A stretch of 64,000 bases of DNA from NCBI GenBank assembly GCA_038277395.1, contig CM076190.1, positions 247,733,256 to 247,797,255 of the forward strand, read 5' to 3'. Source of the DNA: Dryocosmus kuriphilus. Its lineage: Eukaryota > Arthropoda > Insecta > Hymenoptera > Cynipidae. Under the pieces are notes generated by a model. It saw only the letters and a program-made list of their open reading frames with translations. It was not told the DNA's origin and ran no database searches. The position numbers and the translations under genes are program-made. The first letter of the stretch is position 1. Every line of letters begins with the position of its first letter. Shown piece after piece: positions 38,501 to 50,500 of the stretch.

Positions 38501-41500
38501 GCTGATAAATAAAATACACATAAATCTAAGATTTAAAATGTTGGTAACGTTAATGAGGGGCAATAATATGACCAAACTAATGAAACCGCATAAAAAAACA
38601 CATATTTTTGGTTCGAACTTTTGTTTTTTTTAAACTTTAATTCAACTTGTTGAGTTTCGTTTAAAATTTGATCGTAGTTAGTTGAAAACCTTGATTTATG
38701 AAAAATGTACTATTTTGTTGAAAAGTCATGTTTTTGGCTGAAAATTCAGCTATGGTCGGTCAAATTTAATCTTTTTTCTTAAGTTAAAATTTAGCTGTTT
38801 CATTTATGGATGAGAAATAATAATTTGGGTGGAATTTCAACTATTTTTCTGTTTTGAAATTTTAAGATTTTGTTGAGAATTAATATTTTTCGGAAAATTC
38901 TGCTTTTTTAATTAAAAATTCAACTATTTTTGTTTCTAAATAAATTTTTTTCATTTAAATAACTGTTCCATTCTTGGTTAAGAATTCATCAATTTTAATT
39001 AAAAATTCGACTACTTTTTTGCAAATACAAGGATTTTGTTAATAATTCATCTTTTGTTGAAAGTTCAACTGTTTTGCTGAAAATTAATTCTTTTCTTGAC
39101 AAGTTATCTTTCTTGAGACGTAACTCAATTGTCTTTGTGAACATTTTCTTAAGTTTGGTAATTCAACGATTGCTGGTTGAAAAATAATATTTTTTGGTTT
39201 AAATCAGTTATAAATTTTCGAATGAAAGTTCATTCTTTTAATTGAAAATTCGTCTATTTTATTAAAAATTGGTCTCTTCTTAGTTAAATAAGTTTGGTTA
39301 ATAAATATCCAAATATATTTGGTTGAAAAATATTGAATTGAGGCGAAAATTTTTCAGCATAGCCTCAAATGGCTTAAACTTAGAAGTACGGAAAATACAA
39401 TTTGGTTCGTTGCAAAAATTCGTTAATAAGAAATCACTATTTTTTCTTACAGGGTCATCTTCTCAACCAGGGGGTAGTACAGGTAATAAAAACACTTAAT
39501 TTGCAGTACAAGATAAATGGTAATTAATTAAGAAAATAGTCATAGGTCTAGGATTTAAAATAACGATAACGATATTAATGAGGGGAAATACAATGACTGA
39601 AGTAATGAAATCCTACCAAAAATCTTTACTTTTGTTTGGAAGAATTTTTCTTTTTTTTAAGTGAAGTTTCACAACTTTGTCTGAGTAATCGTCATATTTA
39701 GTTGAGAACTTTTTTTTTATTAAAAATTCACTTTTTTCTTGAAAAATTAGTTTGCATAAAACAAGAATAAAATATGGTTTACAGTGTCTTGGAAATTTCT
39801 TTTCATGTACTTTAAAATATTTCTTTCGGTTGCAATTTTAACTTTTTTTCTGGAAAGTCTTGGATTTTCTTAAGTATTAATATCTTGTTGGAAAGTCGTA
39901 TATTTTGGCTGAAAGCTCAACTATTTCTGGTTCAGCGTGTTACGAACTAGTAATTTGCATTTCAATCTCGAGGGTTCTTCAACGTAAAGAAAGAAAAAAA
40001 TTATATCACATTGCTTGTTGGAGGAACAAGACTGCCAAAATGATTTATATAACCTTGTTTTATTTTTATGTGAGGATTCGTTCTCCGGGCACTTCTTCGC
40101 CGTGAAGCATATATTGGTTTTGCTGCCTTAACTTCTCTGAACAGTTCTCTTTTCAGTAAATAAATCCGAAACTTGAGTTTATTTTGTTTTTTAAAAGCAC
40201 ACAATCCAAGTCATTTATTTTTTTATCTTTATAATGTGTCTGTTACAGTAGCTTTACATTAATTTGTCTAAGATCTTAAACTACCGCCTGACCTTTGACC
40301 GGGAGGAGTAGGAGGGCGAAACATCTAAATTTACCACTTATCCGGATCAATTCAAATTTTATTAAAGTAGTTTACACGATCGGTGCGTCAGAGAGCGAGA
40401 AAGAGTGAGGGGCGGAGAGGGGGGAAAGACCAACCTCCCTGACCTCTATTATTAAAAGCTGCTACACTTCACCTCACTTCTCGCATTGCGAACGGGACCC
40501 CGAAGGCTCCCGCTGATTTAATAACTTTAATGAAATCACCGTGGATTGGAATTCTTTTTAAGATACCTCAGATCACACCGCTTACACGGATGTTGACATA
40601 TTAATCGGTATGATCTACGTACAAGTTGTTAACTTTCTTGTCCTTTTGAAATTGGCACTAATTGCGTTAAACTGCACTCCCGAGCTGGACAGTTTTCACA
40701 CAGTTTTGTTTTTGGCGCGGTTTGTTTTACAAATTCAAGTCCTGAAAACCCAGTTTTTCACTAACTCGCTTTTGGCACGGAATCTTCGGAGCAACGTTTC
40801 GCGACGCTAAACGCGAAATCGACAAAGCAGACGGCGCAAGGAACATTTACATGTCCCTTTTCTCTAAATGGATATCCTGACCATACAATAAATCCACGGA
40901 TAGGTTTTTGTTCGCTGAAGAACTTGCAGAAAAGTTATAAAGAGAATATGCGTCAATTTTCCTCGATGACTGAAATTTGTAAATGTGAAATTTAACTCCT
41001 TTTGACTGCTGCGGGGATTAAGGCATGATGTGGCGTGGCATCAAAGTGCTGATGCAGACTATACGATGACTAAATATTTGGGCCTAATGAATGCACCAAT
41101 GTCAGCTTAATGTTAAGCCTTTCAAATGACATATTGAATTTATTATTTTCGTAATCATTATCAATTGTCGAGTTTTACTATGGATGGTGTGTTTTTCGTA
41201 TTGCTTAGTGGAGATGTAATGCCATTTTACTAGGTTCGAACCAATATTTATTTTTTATATTGATCGATATTGACCTTTGGAATCAAAATCTTAGCTGATG
41301 GTCTCCAAAATTTATAATTTAATACACCAACAGATATAAAAAACTTTAAGTTAATCAACATTTGACAATAATTAACAATATTCATTTCTAATAAGTATTT
41401 TGAAGTCCCGCTGTCTTTACTGGTATTAGCAGAACAAGAATTTGAAGGAGTGATCATGCGGTCTGTAATTGTCTTTATCCTGCTTTTGCTCTCCCTGTTC

Positions 41501-44500
41501 CCTTCTCGCTGTGATACTAATGGTCGCGTGCGACTGTCGGCACCAGGTAAAACAGATGTCGGCGAAAATGAGTAACACTAGTGTAATAGATGGGGGAACA
41601 TACAGTCATGGCCACAAAACGTCTGAAGAAATTACAAGGTAAACATGAGAATTAGCTGTCAGAAATCTGATGGCTCACACTCATAGGGTCCTCTGTATCA
41701 AACTCGCCCTGAAATACAAATGATCGTCCCTCATTATTGCCAGTGTTTGGAAACTATCTGTTCTCGCCGTTGACAAATCCTTAGCTATAACTTATAATTA
41801 TCAGGTTAAGTTAATTACAGAAATTATACATCCCACCGTACATCCTTCCGTTCAAACACCCTTTAGAAATCTTCTTTGCTCTCTATTCACTATCACAGTA
41901 CTGAACTTGTACAGCACTGGGAACTTTACGAGATATTGTCACGGTGAGAGACAATTTCCTGAATTTAGTCTGGTTGACGTATTTGCTTGGTGATTGTGAC
42001 CTGAGGTGTTGGCATTGGCTTAATGGTATAGTAAGCGGATTCTGAAGTTTCTTTAATATTCTACCCGGAAGGTGAGGATGTTCCTGAATAATGGGCAGGT
42101 AGCCCTACTATATCTGAAATCAAGATTTTAGTAGGTGGCTTCAGTTTTTCTGTAGGGCGTGAGGCCACACCTCTTCCGATGTTGGAGTATACCGTTGATG
42201 GTGACTTGCGACGTAAATGGGTCCAGCACATAGAGGCACTAGTTAGAATCTTGGCCTGACAGGCATATATCAGAAAGAACAACCCCGTCAGTCCAATGCC
42301 TGCGTAGGACCCGTGCACCAGGCTAGAATGGCTTGCTCTCTCTTACCTCTGTAAGCTAAAGTCATGGAATTGCTGCTCCAGCTGATCAGTGGCGCTGTAG
42401 CCTTCTTGGTACCATTGATCTTATAGAATTGTTGGTGAAATAGATAATGATGATTTGACAGAGAAATTTTGATGAAAACTTATAGGTAATTTTGTCAAAT
42501 CCAGATGAACTTTTGGTTCGCAGACGATTAAGGTGGTTCCTGAGATTTGTTCTAATCCTGGTAGTGTTGCTAAAGCTGTTTGCATCCTGCACTCGGGCGA
42601 GATTCGAATGAGTCTAAAACCGTTGACCTTGATTCTAGTTGCTGTTCGGTTAGTGCACATTATTTCCACGCTGATCTCGTTTGGTGTAGAGTAAATCCAA
42701 CTGTTGAGTGAGCGTACGATTTGCCAGCACCGACAGTGTTCATAGGATATTTGGATGTTACAGAGTTTTAGTGATGCGAGTGTCGGATTTAACAGAAGTT
42801 GAAATTCGCATGTCGGGTAACTTGTCGCCTCATGGATCGGGAATAGTCCTGGGCACAATGTATAATCCTTGAGATCCCGACTGAGTACGCGATTCGCTTG
42901 TGTTAACAACGTATATGTGCGTCTGTTGTCCTCGACGACAGGATGCGTAAAGGTTGTCCGGATGAATGCTGGTCCCGTGCCGTTTCCGAAAGTAGGTTGG
43001 TACACCGGAAAAGCGAGCACTTCGTAAAAGGTTTTGCTCCTCGTGCTGCATGTGTGACGTCCATGAGCTGAATGGTTGACAGTAAGTATTCCTCTATTGC
43101 TTGATCTATACGCTAAAGAAATCGAGTGAGTGCATGTGTAAGATTCACTCGTTCAATGGTCGTTGCTAGTTTATCTGCTTGATCCATTGTGGATAATAAA
43201 TTAGACTTAAGCCAATATATCTGGGTTTCCCGCTTCTTCGTCCACTGCTGCATATGTACCACTTGAGAACAAAACAGATAAGTTTGTGCTCCAACCAGGT
43301 GCGATAGGTTTGCCTGAGCCTCGTTTAGATCGTTCATTTTCAAATGCAACATCCTGCATCTTCGTATGTTAGTAGCGCTGCTACTGGTCCGACTATTCCT
43401 CCTGAAAATCCCAGCATTTGTGTAGCTCTTCTCTTTCTCACACTCCTGGGTAATTTGGTTGGTAGTTCCTTGGTGGAACAATATGCCAAATCCTCTACTT
43501 CTTGATGACTGGCGTCACGGAGTCGAATGGTTGCCTCCAACTTGGGTTGGAAACCATAGTCTGTTACTATTCGCTGGCATTCTTCTTCCATCATTGGGTG
43601 ACAGTGTCTTTAAAATGCCTTCATTTTCAGGTTGTAATTTATCAATGAATCATAGAGCTTGCTGGCGTGTAGAAACGTGTTTAACCTCCAGTTGCTGATC
43701 GTCCCCTTCGTAGGTCCCCCCCCGGTGCTCATAGTATATTCCAGTGCTAGACTCCAATTGCAGATGTTGATACGAGTTGTCTGCAGTTGCATGGTAGATC
43801 CAAGTGATGCAGAACAGAGATAATAGAATCAATAGTTGCGGTCGTAAATACATTTTTAGTCCAATCAGTGAAACTTTTCCATGTACAGCTCTAGATAGTG
43901 AACAATTTATCAATTTTTACCTGCGCAATTACATTTTTGCCAGCAGTGTGTGACCAAAAGGTTGTCAGCGTGTTTGGTGAACCTTCTACCGTCGTCAGCT
44001 TCGAGGATCAGATTGTGATTTTCTGTAAAACCTACGACGGTATAAGTTCCAACAGCGCGTTTATGAATTTTATTATCACGAATATTTTTGAAAACCATTA
44101 CCTTGTCGCCAATAGCAGCGTTTAGAGGTCACGCTGTTTTATCGTAATGCGATTCTGAACATTCCTTAGCCTGAATCATGTTTTTCGCGGTGATCTGTTG
44201 GATTTCGGTTAGTCGAATGATTAAGTCGCTAAGATAAGAACCGTATGTCGTTAACGTGTCAGCGGGTGGGAGTGAACTAGATACCCATGCTGTCCGTCTG
44301 CATACTAATTCAAATGGTATGAAATTATTTGATTCATGCTCGAATGTATTATTTGCAAACATGCTGAAGGGCAACAATCGATCCCATTCATCAAGATCAT
44401 CTGCATGGTACTTTATGTAATCAGTGAGTAAGATGTGACTGCGCTCAAGTGTTCCGTTAGTCTGGGCCCGATATCCCGATGTGGTTAGTTGCTTAACCCC

Positions 44501-47500
44501 GAACATTTTTCCCAGTTCTCGCATATGTTTGCATAGGAAACTTCCTCCTCGATCCGTCAGGATACAGCGAGGAGCCCCGTACTGAGCAAGCAAATATTGT
44601 GCTATGGCGTGAGCGATCGTTGTTGTTTTTAAATCGGTTATGGGTACTGCAAGGCATAATTTTGAAAACTTATCTTGCATAGTGAGTATGCGTCGATTAA
44701 AACTGGGAGTGATCGGCAATTTACCTACGGTGTCTAGAAAAACCTCATCGAACGCTCTCAATGAAGCGTCAGTTATAACCATAAGCTCGTGGATACGCGC
44801 CTACACGAACTCGTTTTCTAAACAACTTTGGCAGCCTCGTATGTAATTATTTACGTCGTTTCGTAACCCGTGACAAGTGTATCTTTCGCATGTATGTTGG
44901 TATGATTTTTTTACACACTTATTTCCCCCGAATAAGTTATCATTGTGTTCAGATATAATTTGGAGACGTTCTTCGATTAGCGGAATCTTCAACCCTCCAT
45001 GGCGCAACGTTATGCCAGATGGACCGCAACGGAATGTGCCCGACAGCAAATGTGCCATTCGGTTTTGTGGCAAGGGACCCAGAATGTCGCCTGAGCTAGC
45101 CATCCGACATGTTTCACTCTGATCGCAGTCAAGTACCTTCAAGTTCTGTGTGAACGTCTTCACAATTAGTGTCATCAAAATGATTTTGTTTGATGAATAT
45201 TGAATAGACTTTCTGTCTTCCTGAAGGGGTAACTAAACTTTGTCCTTTTTGTGGTCTTTTTTCCCATATTTCTTCAGGACACACGCGATCTGTAGCAAAT
45301 AGTAATTCAAAAATTGTGTTAGATGTTTCGCAGTCTTCCGAAATGAAATGCGCATATTTATCTCGGTGATAAGTCAACGATTGAGTCCGCTCATGAAGGA
45401 TGGATGGGGATAGCTTCCTAAAATTCTCTGTTCTTAAAAAACTGCTGCTAGCGCCTAATATTTCATTTTCTTCCTCTCCTGAAAGGAGGAACTCAGGGTC
45501 GAGTTATCACATTTCTTTATTAATAGGTGATCGGATTTGGGTTGTCTTCTGACTTCGTTGGTCTATCTCTGGTACTAATGAGAAACGGGTTGACTTCTGC
45601 GTGCGTTGAGGGGGTATTAAATCGCTTGTAAAATCATGATCGCCGTCAGTTTGCACCGCGGTTTGTTGCGCAGTGACTGAAGCTGGAGTTGATCGTGCGG
45701 AGGGTACCGGCACTATGGTGGGTGTTTGAAACAAGGAACATCGTGAGGGTTGTTGACTTAATATGGGGGAGTCCAAAATCTCTGCGGTGTCCTTGAAACG
45801 TAAAGTACTCCTTTGTCGTCCTTCCCCTATTGGTGGCTGTTCAAGTAGTGCAGCTTCCGATAGTGGGTCGTGTTTATTCCTTTGATTCGAATGTTGCAGG
45901 GATTCCAGGAATTTATTCAATCGTTCTGGGAGGCGATGAACTACATCCAAGCAGGGATATATACTCTTTACATGAAGTTGAACTTCCTCACCTTCTTCCT
46001 ATTGAGCAGTATTATTTACTTGAACGGGTTCATTTGGATTAAGTTGATCCAATCCCTTTTGATCCCAAAAATATGATTGGTGATTCGCAATGGACTTGCT
46101 GAATTCAGCAACAGACTTTTAAACTTCCTTTCTCATATTGTGGGCTCCGGATATCTCTGTTGAGGACCCAAATCTATTTTGGGCGCGTTGTCTTCACCGT
46201 CAGTGCTGTGACTCTCCTCTCTACTAATGCAGTTTGGACTGAGATCTACGATGATTTCACCAAGTACTCTAGGTTCCCCGGTAGCGTTCTCACGAAATGC
46301 GCCATCTTCCTGATAATCCGTGATGGTGGGCCTAACTTCTTAATTTCCGGCTCCAGCTAGCTGATCGGCGGCCTCGTTTCCTTCAATTACATGATATACT
46401 GGTACGTGATTCCATGATACCTTTAGCGGGGCTAGGGCCTCTTTTAGTTCCTTGAATTCGGTCTCACTGATCACTGGCTTCCCGTCTGCTGTTCTCCATC
46501 CATTGGCTTCCGATGTGGGAATCCATTTAGTAAAACTATCGATTAGGAACATAGAATCGGTGAATAATGCTAACCTGGTTATGCCATTTTCAACGGCCTT
46601 TTCAGCAGCGGCTGTTGCAGCCTGTACTTCAGCGGAATTATTATTTTGGCGTCTTTGTGCATGCTTCGAGATGTTCCAAGGATGCTCTGAGCCAAACCAT
46701 ACTCCTAATCCCACCTCAGGTTCTTCTTTATTATTGTGAACACAGTTCGCATCTATGTAGACCTCGGTTGGGTTGTTTGCATTGAACAGGAAACCATGGT
46801 TTGGACAGGTATGGTGGCGATCTTTTCGGAGCAACCTGCTTTGAACGGGTCACAGGGGCAGCCCTTAGACTAGGAAACACGCTGTGATTCTTTCTGTAAA
46901 CGGGTGCACTGGAGTCATCACTATGCTCGGCTGAAGTATCCTCGAATGATGAATTCTCTTGAATATTGAAAGTTGATTTAGACCTTTCGCCTTAACGCGA
47001 CCGTTGTCTTAGCCCAGTTGCTATTGAGCCTGACCAAGAGTAGGGTTTTTGTAATGCGCAGGTAGCTGATAGGGTTCGTCCAAGTCACCAGTAGTAGAAA
47101 CTACATGTAATCTTCTTCTTTACTTGATAGTACTTTTGGTTCGGACCGTGGGTTGCTGCTATGATGCTGGCTTAGTCGCTATTGATTTAGGAGCAGCCTT
47201 TCCTTCCAAAAGCTCTTCTCTGATTTTAAATGTAAAGTGTTTTCTTTGGTTTTGAGTTGACGAGGCTGTAGGGGTGTACATGTTATTAGTTTCCTGTGTG
47301 AATACAACTCCTATTGCGTGTTCGGATGCGTCTGTGGTCAGCTTGGAGGTCTTCGAGAAATCTGGATTTTACGGGATAGGTTCATGGCATACGGCCTCGC
47401 GTAGGTTAATGAAGCTCTCTTCATGCTAAGTTTCTTAGTTGAATTTTGATTTATTTTATAGTAAGTCAGCCAGTGGCTTAGCTAGTTTTGCGTAATTTTC

Positions 47501-50500
47501 TATAAGTTGCCGATAGTATATTTTTGATTACAATAGTTGGCGAACAGTTCGCACCTTTTTGGGACGAGGAAATTCCTTGGTTGCTGAGATTTTCGCCGGA
47601 CTTGGTCTTACTCTATCGCATTCGATTATGTGGCCAAATAGGCTACCTCAGTGTACAGAAAATCGCACTTATTCGGTTAAAACGTTAAATTAGCTTCTCG
47701 CAATTGGTTGAGTAGGCGTCGGCCTTTCTGTCATGTTTCTCCAGGGCTTCAGAGTAAATGACGATATCATTCAAGTACGCGAAGGCTTCAGTTCCTAATA
47801 TTCCTTTGAGGATAGTGTCCATCAATTGCTGGAATGTCGCGGGAGCGTTATTTATTCCCATGCGTACTCTCTGATACTCTAAGTGTTCCTTTGGGGTTGA
47901 AAAACCTGTTTTGGCGAAATCGTCAGGATGAGCTTCAACCTGATGATAACCGCTTGCAAGATCAAATACTGAGAAGGATTGAGCGTTGCCCAATCTGTCT
48001 AATATGTCCATGATATTGAGCAGCGGGGACGCATCTTCTACTATTTTTTCATTCAGTACCCTATAGCCGATTAGAACGCGATACTTTCTCTGCCCAGAAG
48101 CATCGAGCTTTTTGGAATGATCATTACGGGTGAACTGAACTGAACTGAACTTCCGGCGACTGTCGATGCTCCTTTTTTATGATCACGGTATTATCAGTCG
48201 TCGGAATTCTGTGTTGAACCTTATGGGTCACAGTAAGTATCTCCACATTAAGGTGGAATATATCAGGAAAGTCCCTAGCCCAGTTGATCAACAACCCTTT
48301 TTTCAGCTCATCCAAGTGCGTTCCATGTTAACTAGATATTACTTTTTTATTTCGATTCTCGGGACCATACTGCTCTTCATCCTGCGAATGATCATCGGCT
48401 TCTGAGCCTCTGAGTTTACACCAGGAAATTCGCAGTGATATAAAGGAACGATCTCTTGCGGTTGAATTTTGAATTCTAGTTCGTCTTCAGTTGTATTATA
48501 TGTATACGTGTAATATACACCGCCATTATTCTCACCAGTGCCTCTGCTATGTGTGCTCCATTTGATGCTTCTACAAGTGGCTAGAGTTAACTCGTGGTCA
48601 ATGTAAGGTATCGGGGTACTGAGTCTTGAAATCACTACTATGGTATTATGTCTAAATTGCAAATGCGCTTGCTCCTGACGAAGATACGCGCGGCCGATTA
48701 TCCCATCAATGGAGATGGAACATTCATTAGGCACGAAATGAAGTTCTACTGAATCTTTAAGTAGTTTAATCAATACAGTACCGAGGTGTCAACTAATTCT
48801 TTGGTTATACCCACGATCTGAATCGACTCGTTACTCACTCTTATGTCACCACGCAGTAGTTTGAGCTTAATGAAATTAACGTTTGAGCCTGGATCCACTA
48901 GGAATATAGCTCTGCCATCACGAAATTCAAGTGCAGTTATTTGGATGACGGGGAAGTATTCTTTTTGATGTCCTGTTCTGAAAATCCGGTTTATCCTTCC
49001 AATAACTGGACCGCTTTGGGACGCTTCTTCAAAATAGGGCTCGTTGTGTAGTCCAGGAAAGAAGGTTTCTTATATAAAAAGTAAAGCCGCAACAGGTGTT
49101 TCCATAAATTAAGCAATTACCATATTTCACAACAATTAAATAACAAGGATTACACCATGAAAAGTCCATTTCTTTTACAGATAAATGATTAGATTGCGAA
49201 TCAATCGCTCCCCCCTTTTTTAGAAATAATTTGCATGCTTAAACGAGAATAAAAGTAAGTTACAGAATCGATGAAATTAGTCCGAGAATTGCGGTGAAGC
49301 CGCCAAGTCACAAAATAAAATTACCTCACGATTCTGCCCCGGAACGGTTGTTCGTTAAATTACAAATGGCGAGCTTCGGCAGAAAATTGTCCGCTGAACA
49401 CTCCCTTTCTTTTACACAATAAAACTCGGCCGTCTTACCTTGAACACCGCTCAGCTCACAATGATAGATCTCCACAAGGAAACCCCCCCCCCCCTCCCCA
49501 AACAACTAAAAGTCCCACAGCGAAAACGGAAACTGGGAAACTACAAAGCAACACGTCAATACTCTGCGGTCGTCCAGACAGAAGAGTCTGCTCCCGAAAG
49601 ACGCTTTCAGCGGCGAACTGCCACACGTCGTCTCCCTGCGCATAACCAGTTGTGCGTTTTCTGCTCATGAGCTCCATGTTGGTAAGAGTTCCGATGCTTG
49701 AGTCGTATAAGGCTGTTTCTTCAGTGGCCGGAAGATTTCGCCGCTACCACAGCTCTCGAAAATTACACGGTCGCGGGCGATTCAGAGACGGGAATCTCAT
49801 CCGTACTCTGCCCCCGTTTTATGGTTGTTTGCCATGCCCACAATCGTTCGACTCTGTGGGATGTGCCCTGTCCTGTAGCGGATCCAAAATGGAGGTAATG
49901 ACGACCTCGCGAAATGCTTCAACTCCAAATCAACTCGCCCAGTGGCTCGACCCGTTTGTAGACAAAATAAAACGAAAAAAGGAACCAAAAACATAAGAGT
50001 ATGAACTAGAACTCCCCATTCGGTCCAGAGCAACTTGACCAATCCTACATAAATATCTTCAAGAGAAGAAGAACAGAAGACCGACGGAAACCTTGAAAAT
50101 AATTGATATCTACCTGGACTTTATTCTGGCGTGGGCCTCCGCGAAGAAAAGAGAAGCTGTTTACATAATAAGATGGCACACACAAATTTAAGAAACGTGC
50201 AGCTGAAACTGCCACGTTAAGTCTTTTCTGCATATTTTTGCCCTTCCTCTGTATGGCGAGCGTGTTCGTAAGCCTCGGCTAGAATTGGCGGGCTACTTGT
50301 GTCAACAAAGGTCAACATTTTGTCGGTTGGTCTGCGGATAAACGCTTCGATAGCACAGTCTGTTAGTGGATTCATCATTGTAGCAGTATTATTATTTTTG
50401 CGGTGTCTTTCTCTGTCAGAGAGTGCTTTGCCCCGCTAAGAAGACCCAAGATTCTATTAAAATAATCATTGACATGTGTCGTCTGTTTAATGCGTAAGTT

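Larger units (their letters stand above)
39938..49060 (-). mobile_element. Ty3/gypsy element with envelope remnants and an extra RNase H
   Basis: Read from right to left the order is protease (about 48925), reverse transcriptase (48315-47685), native RNase H (about 47340), a second RNase H (46834-46340), a linker (45950-45507), integrase (45377-44129) and envelope-like pieces (43913-42061). This is the order in insect errantivirus-type elements plus the additional RNase H. Stops and frameshifts occur throughout. The left end is placed where the array intron stops (TGTTACGAACTAG at about 39938). The right end and both long terminal repeats were not resolved, and a gag was not recognised. Confidence 0.82.

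Noticed and set aside
39905..40105. A 66-codon frame starting in the array intron
   Set aside because: It crosses the insertion border at about 39938, so it cannot be an old gene.
40381..40520. GA-rich stretch as a possible host promoter
   Set aside because: It lies within the probable long terminal repeat of the env-bearing element, with no start site or downstream host exon.
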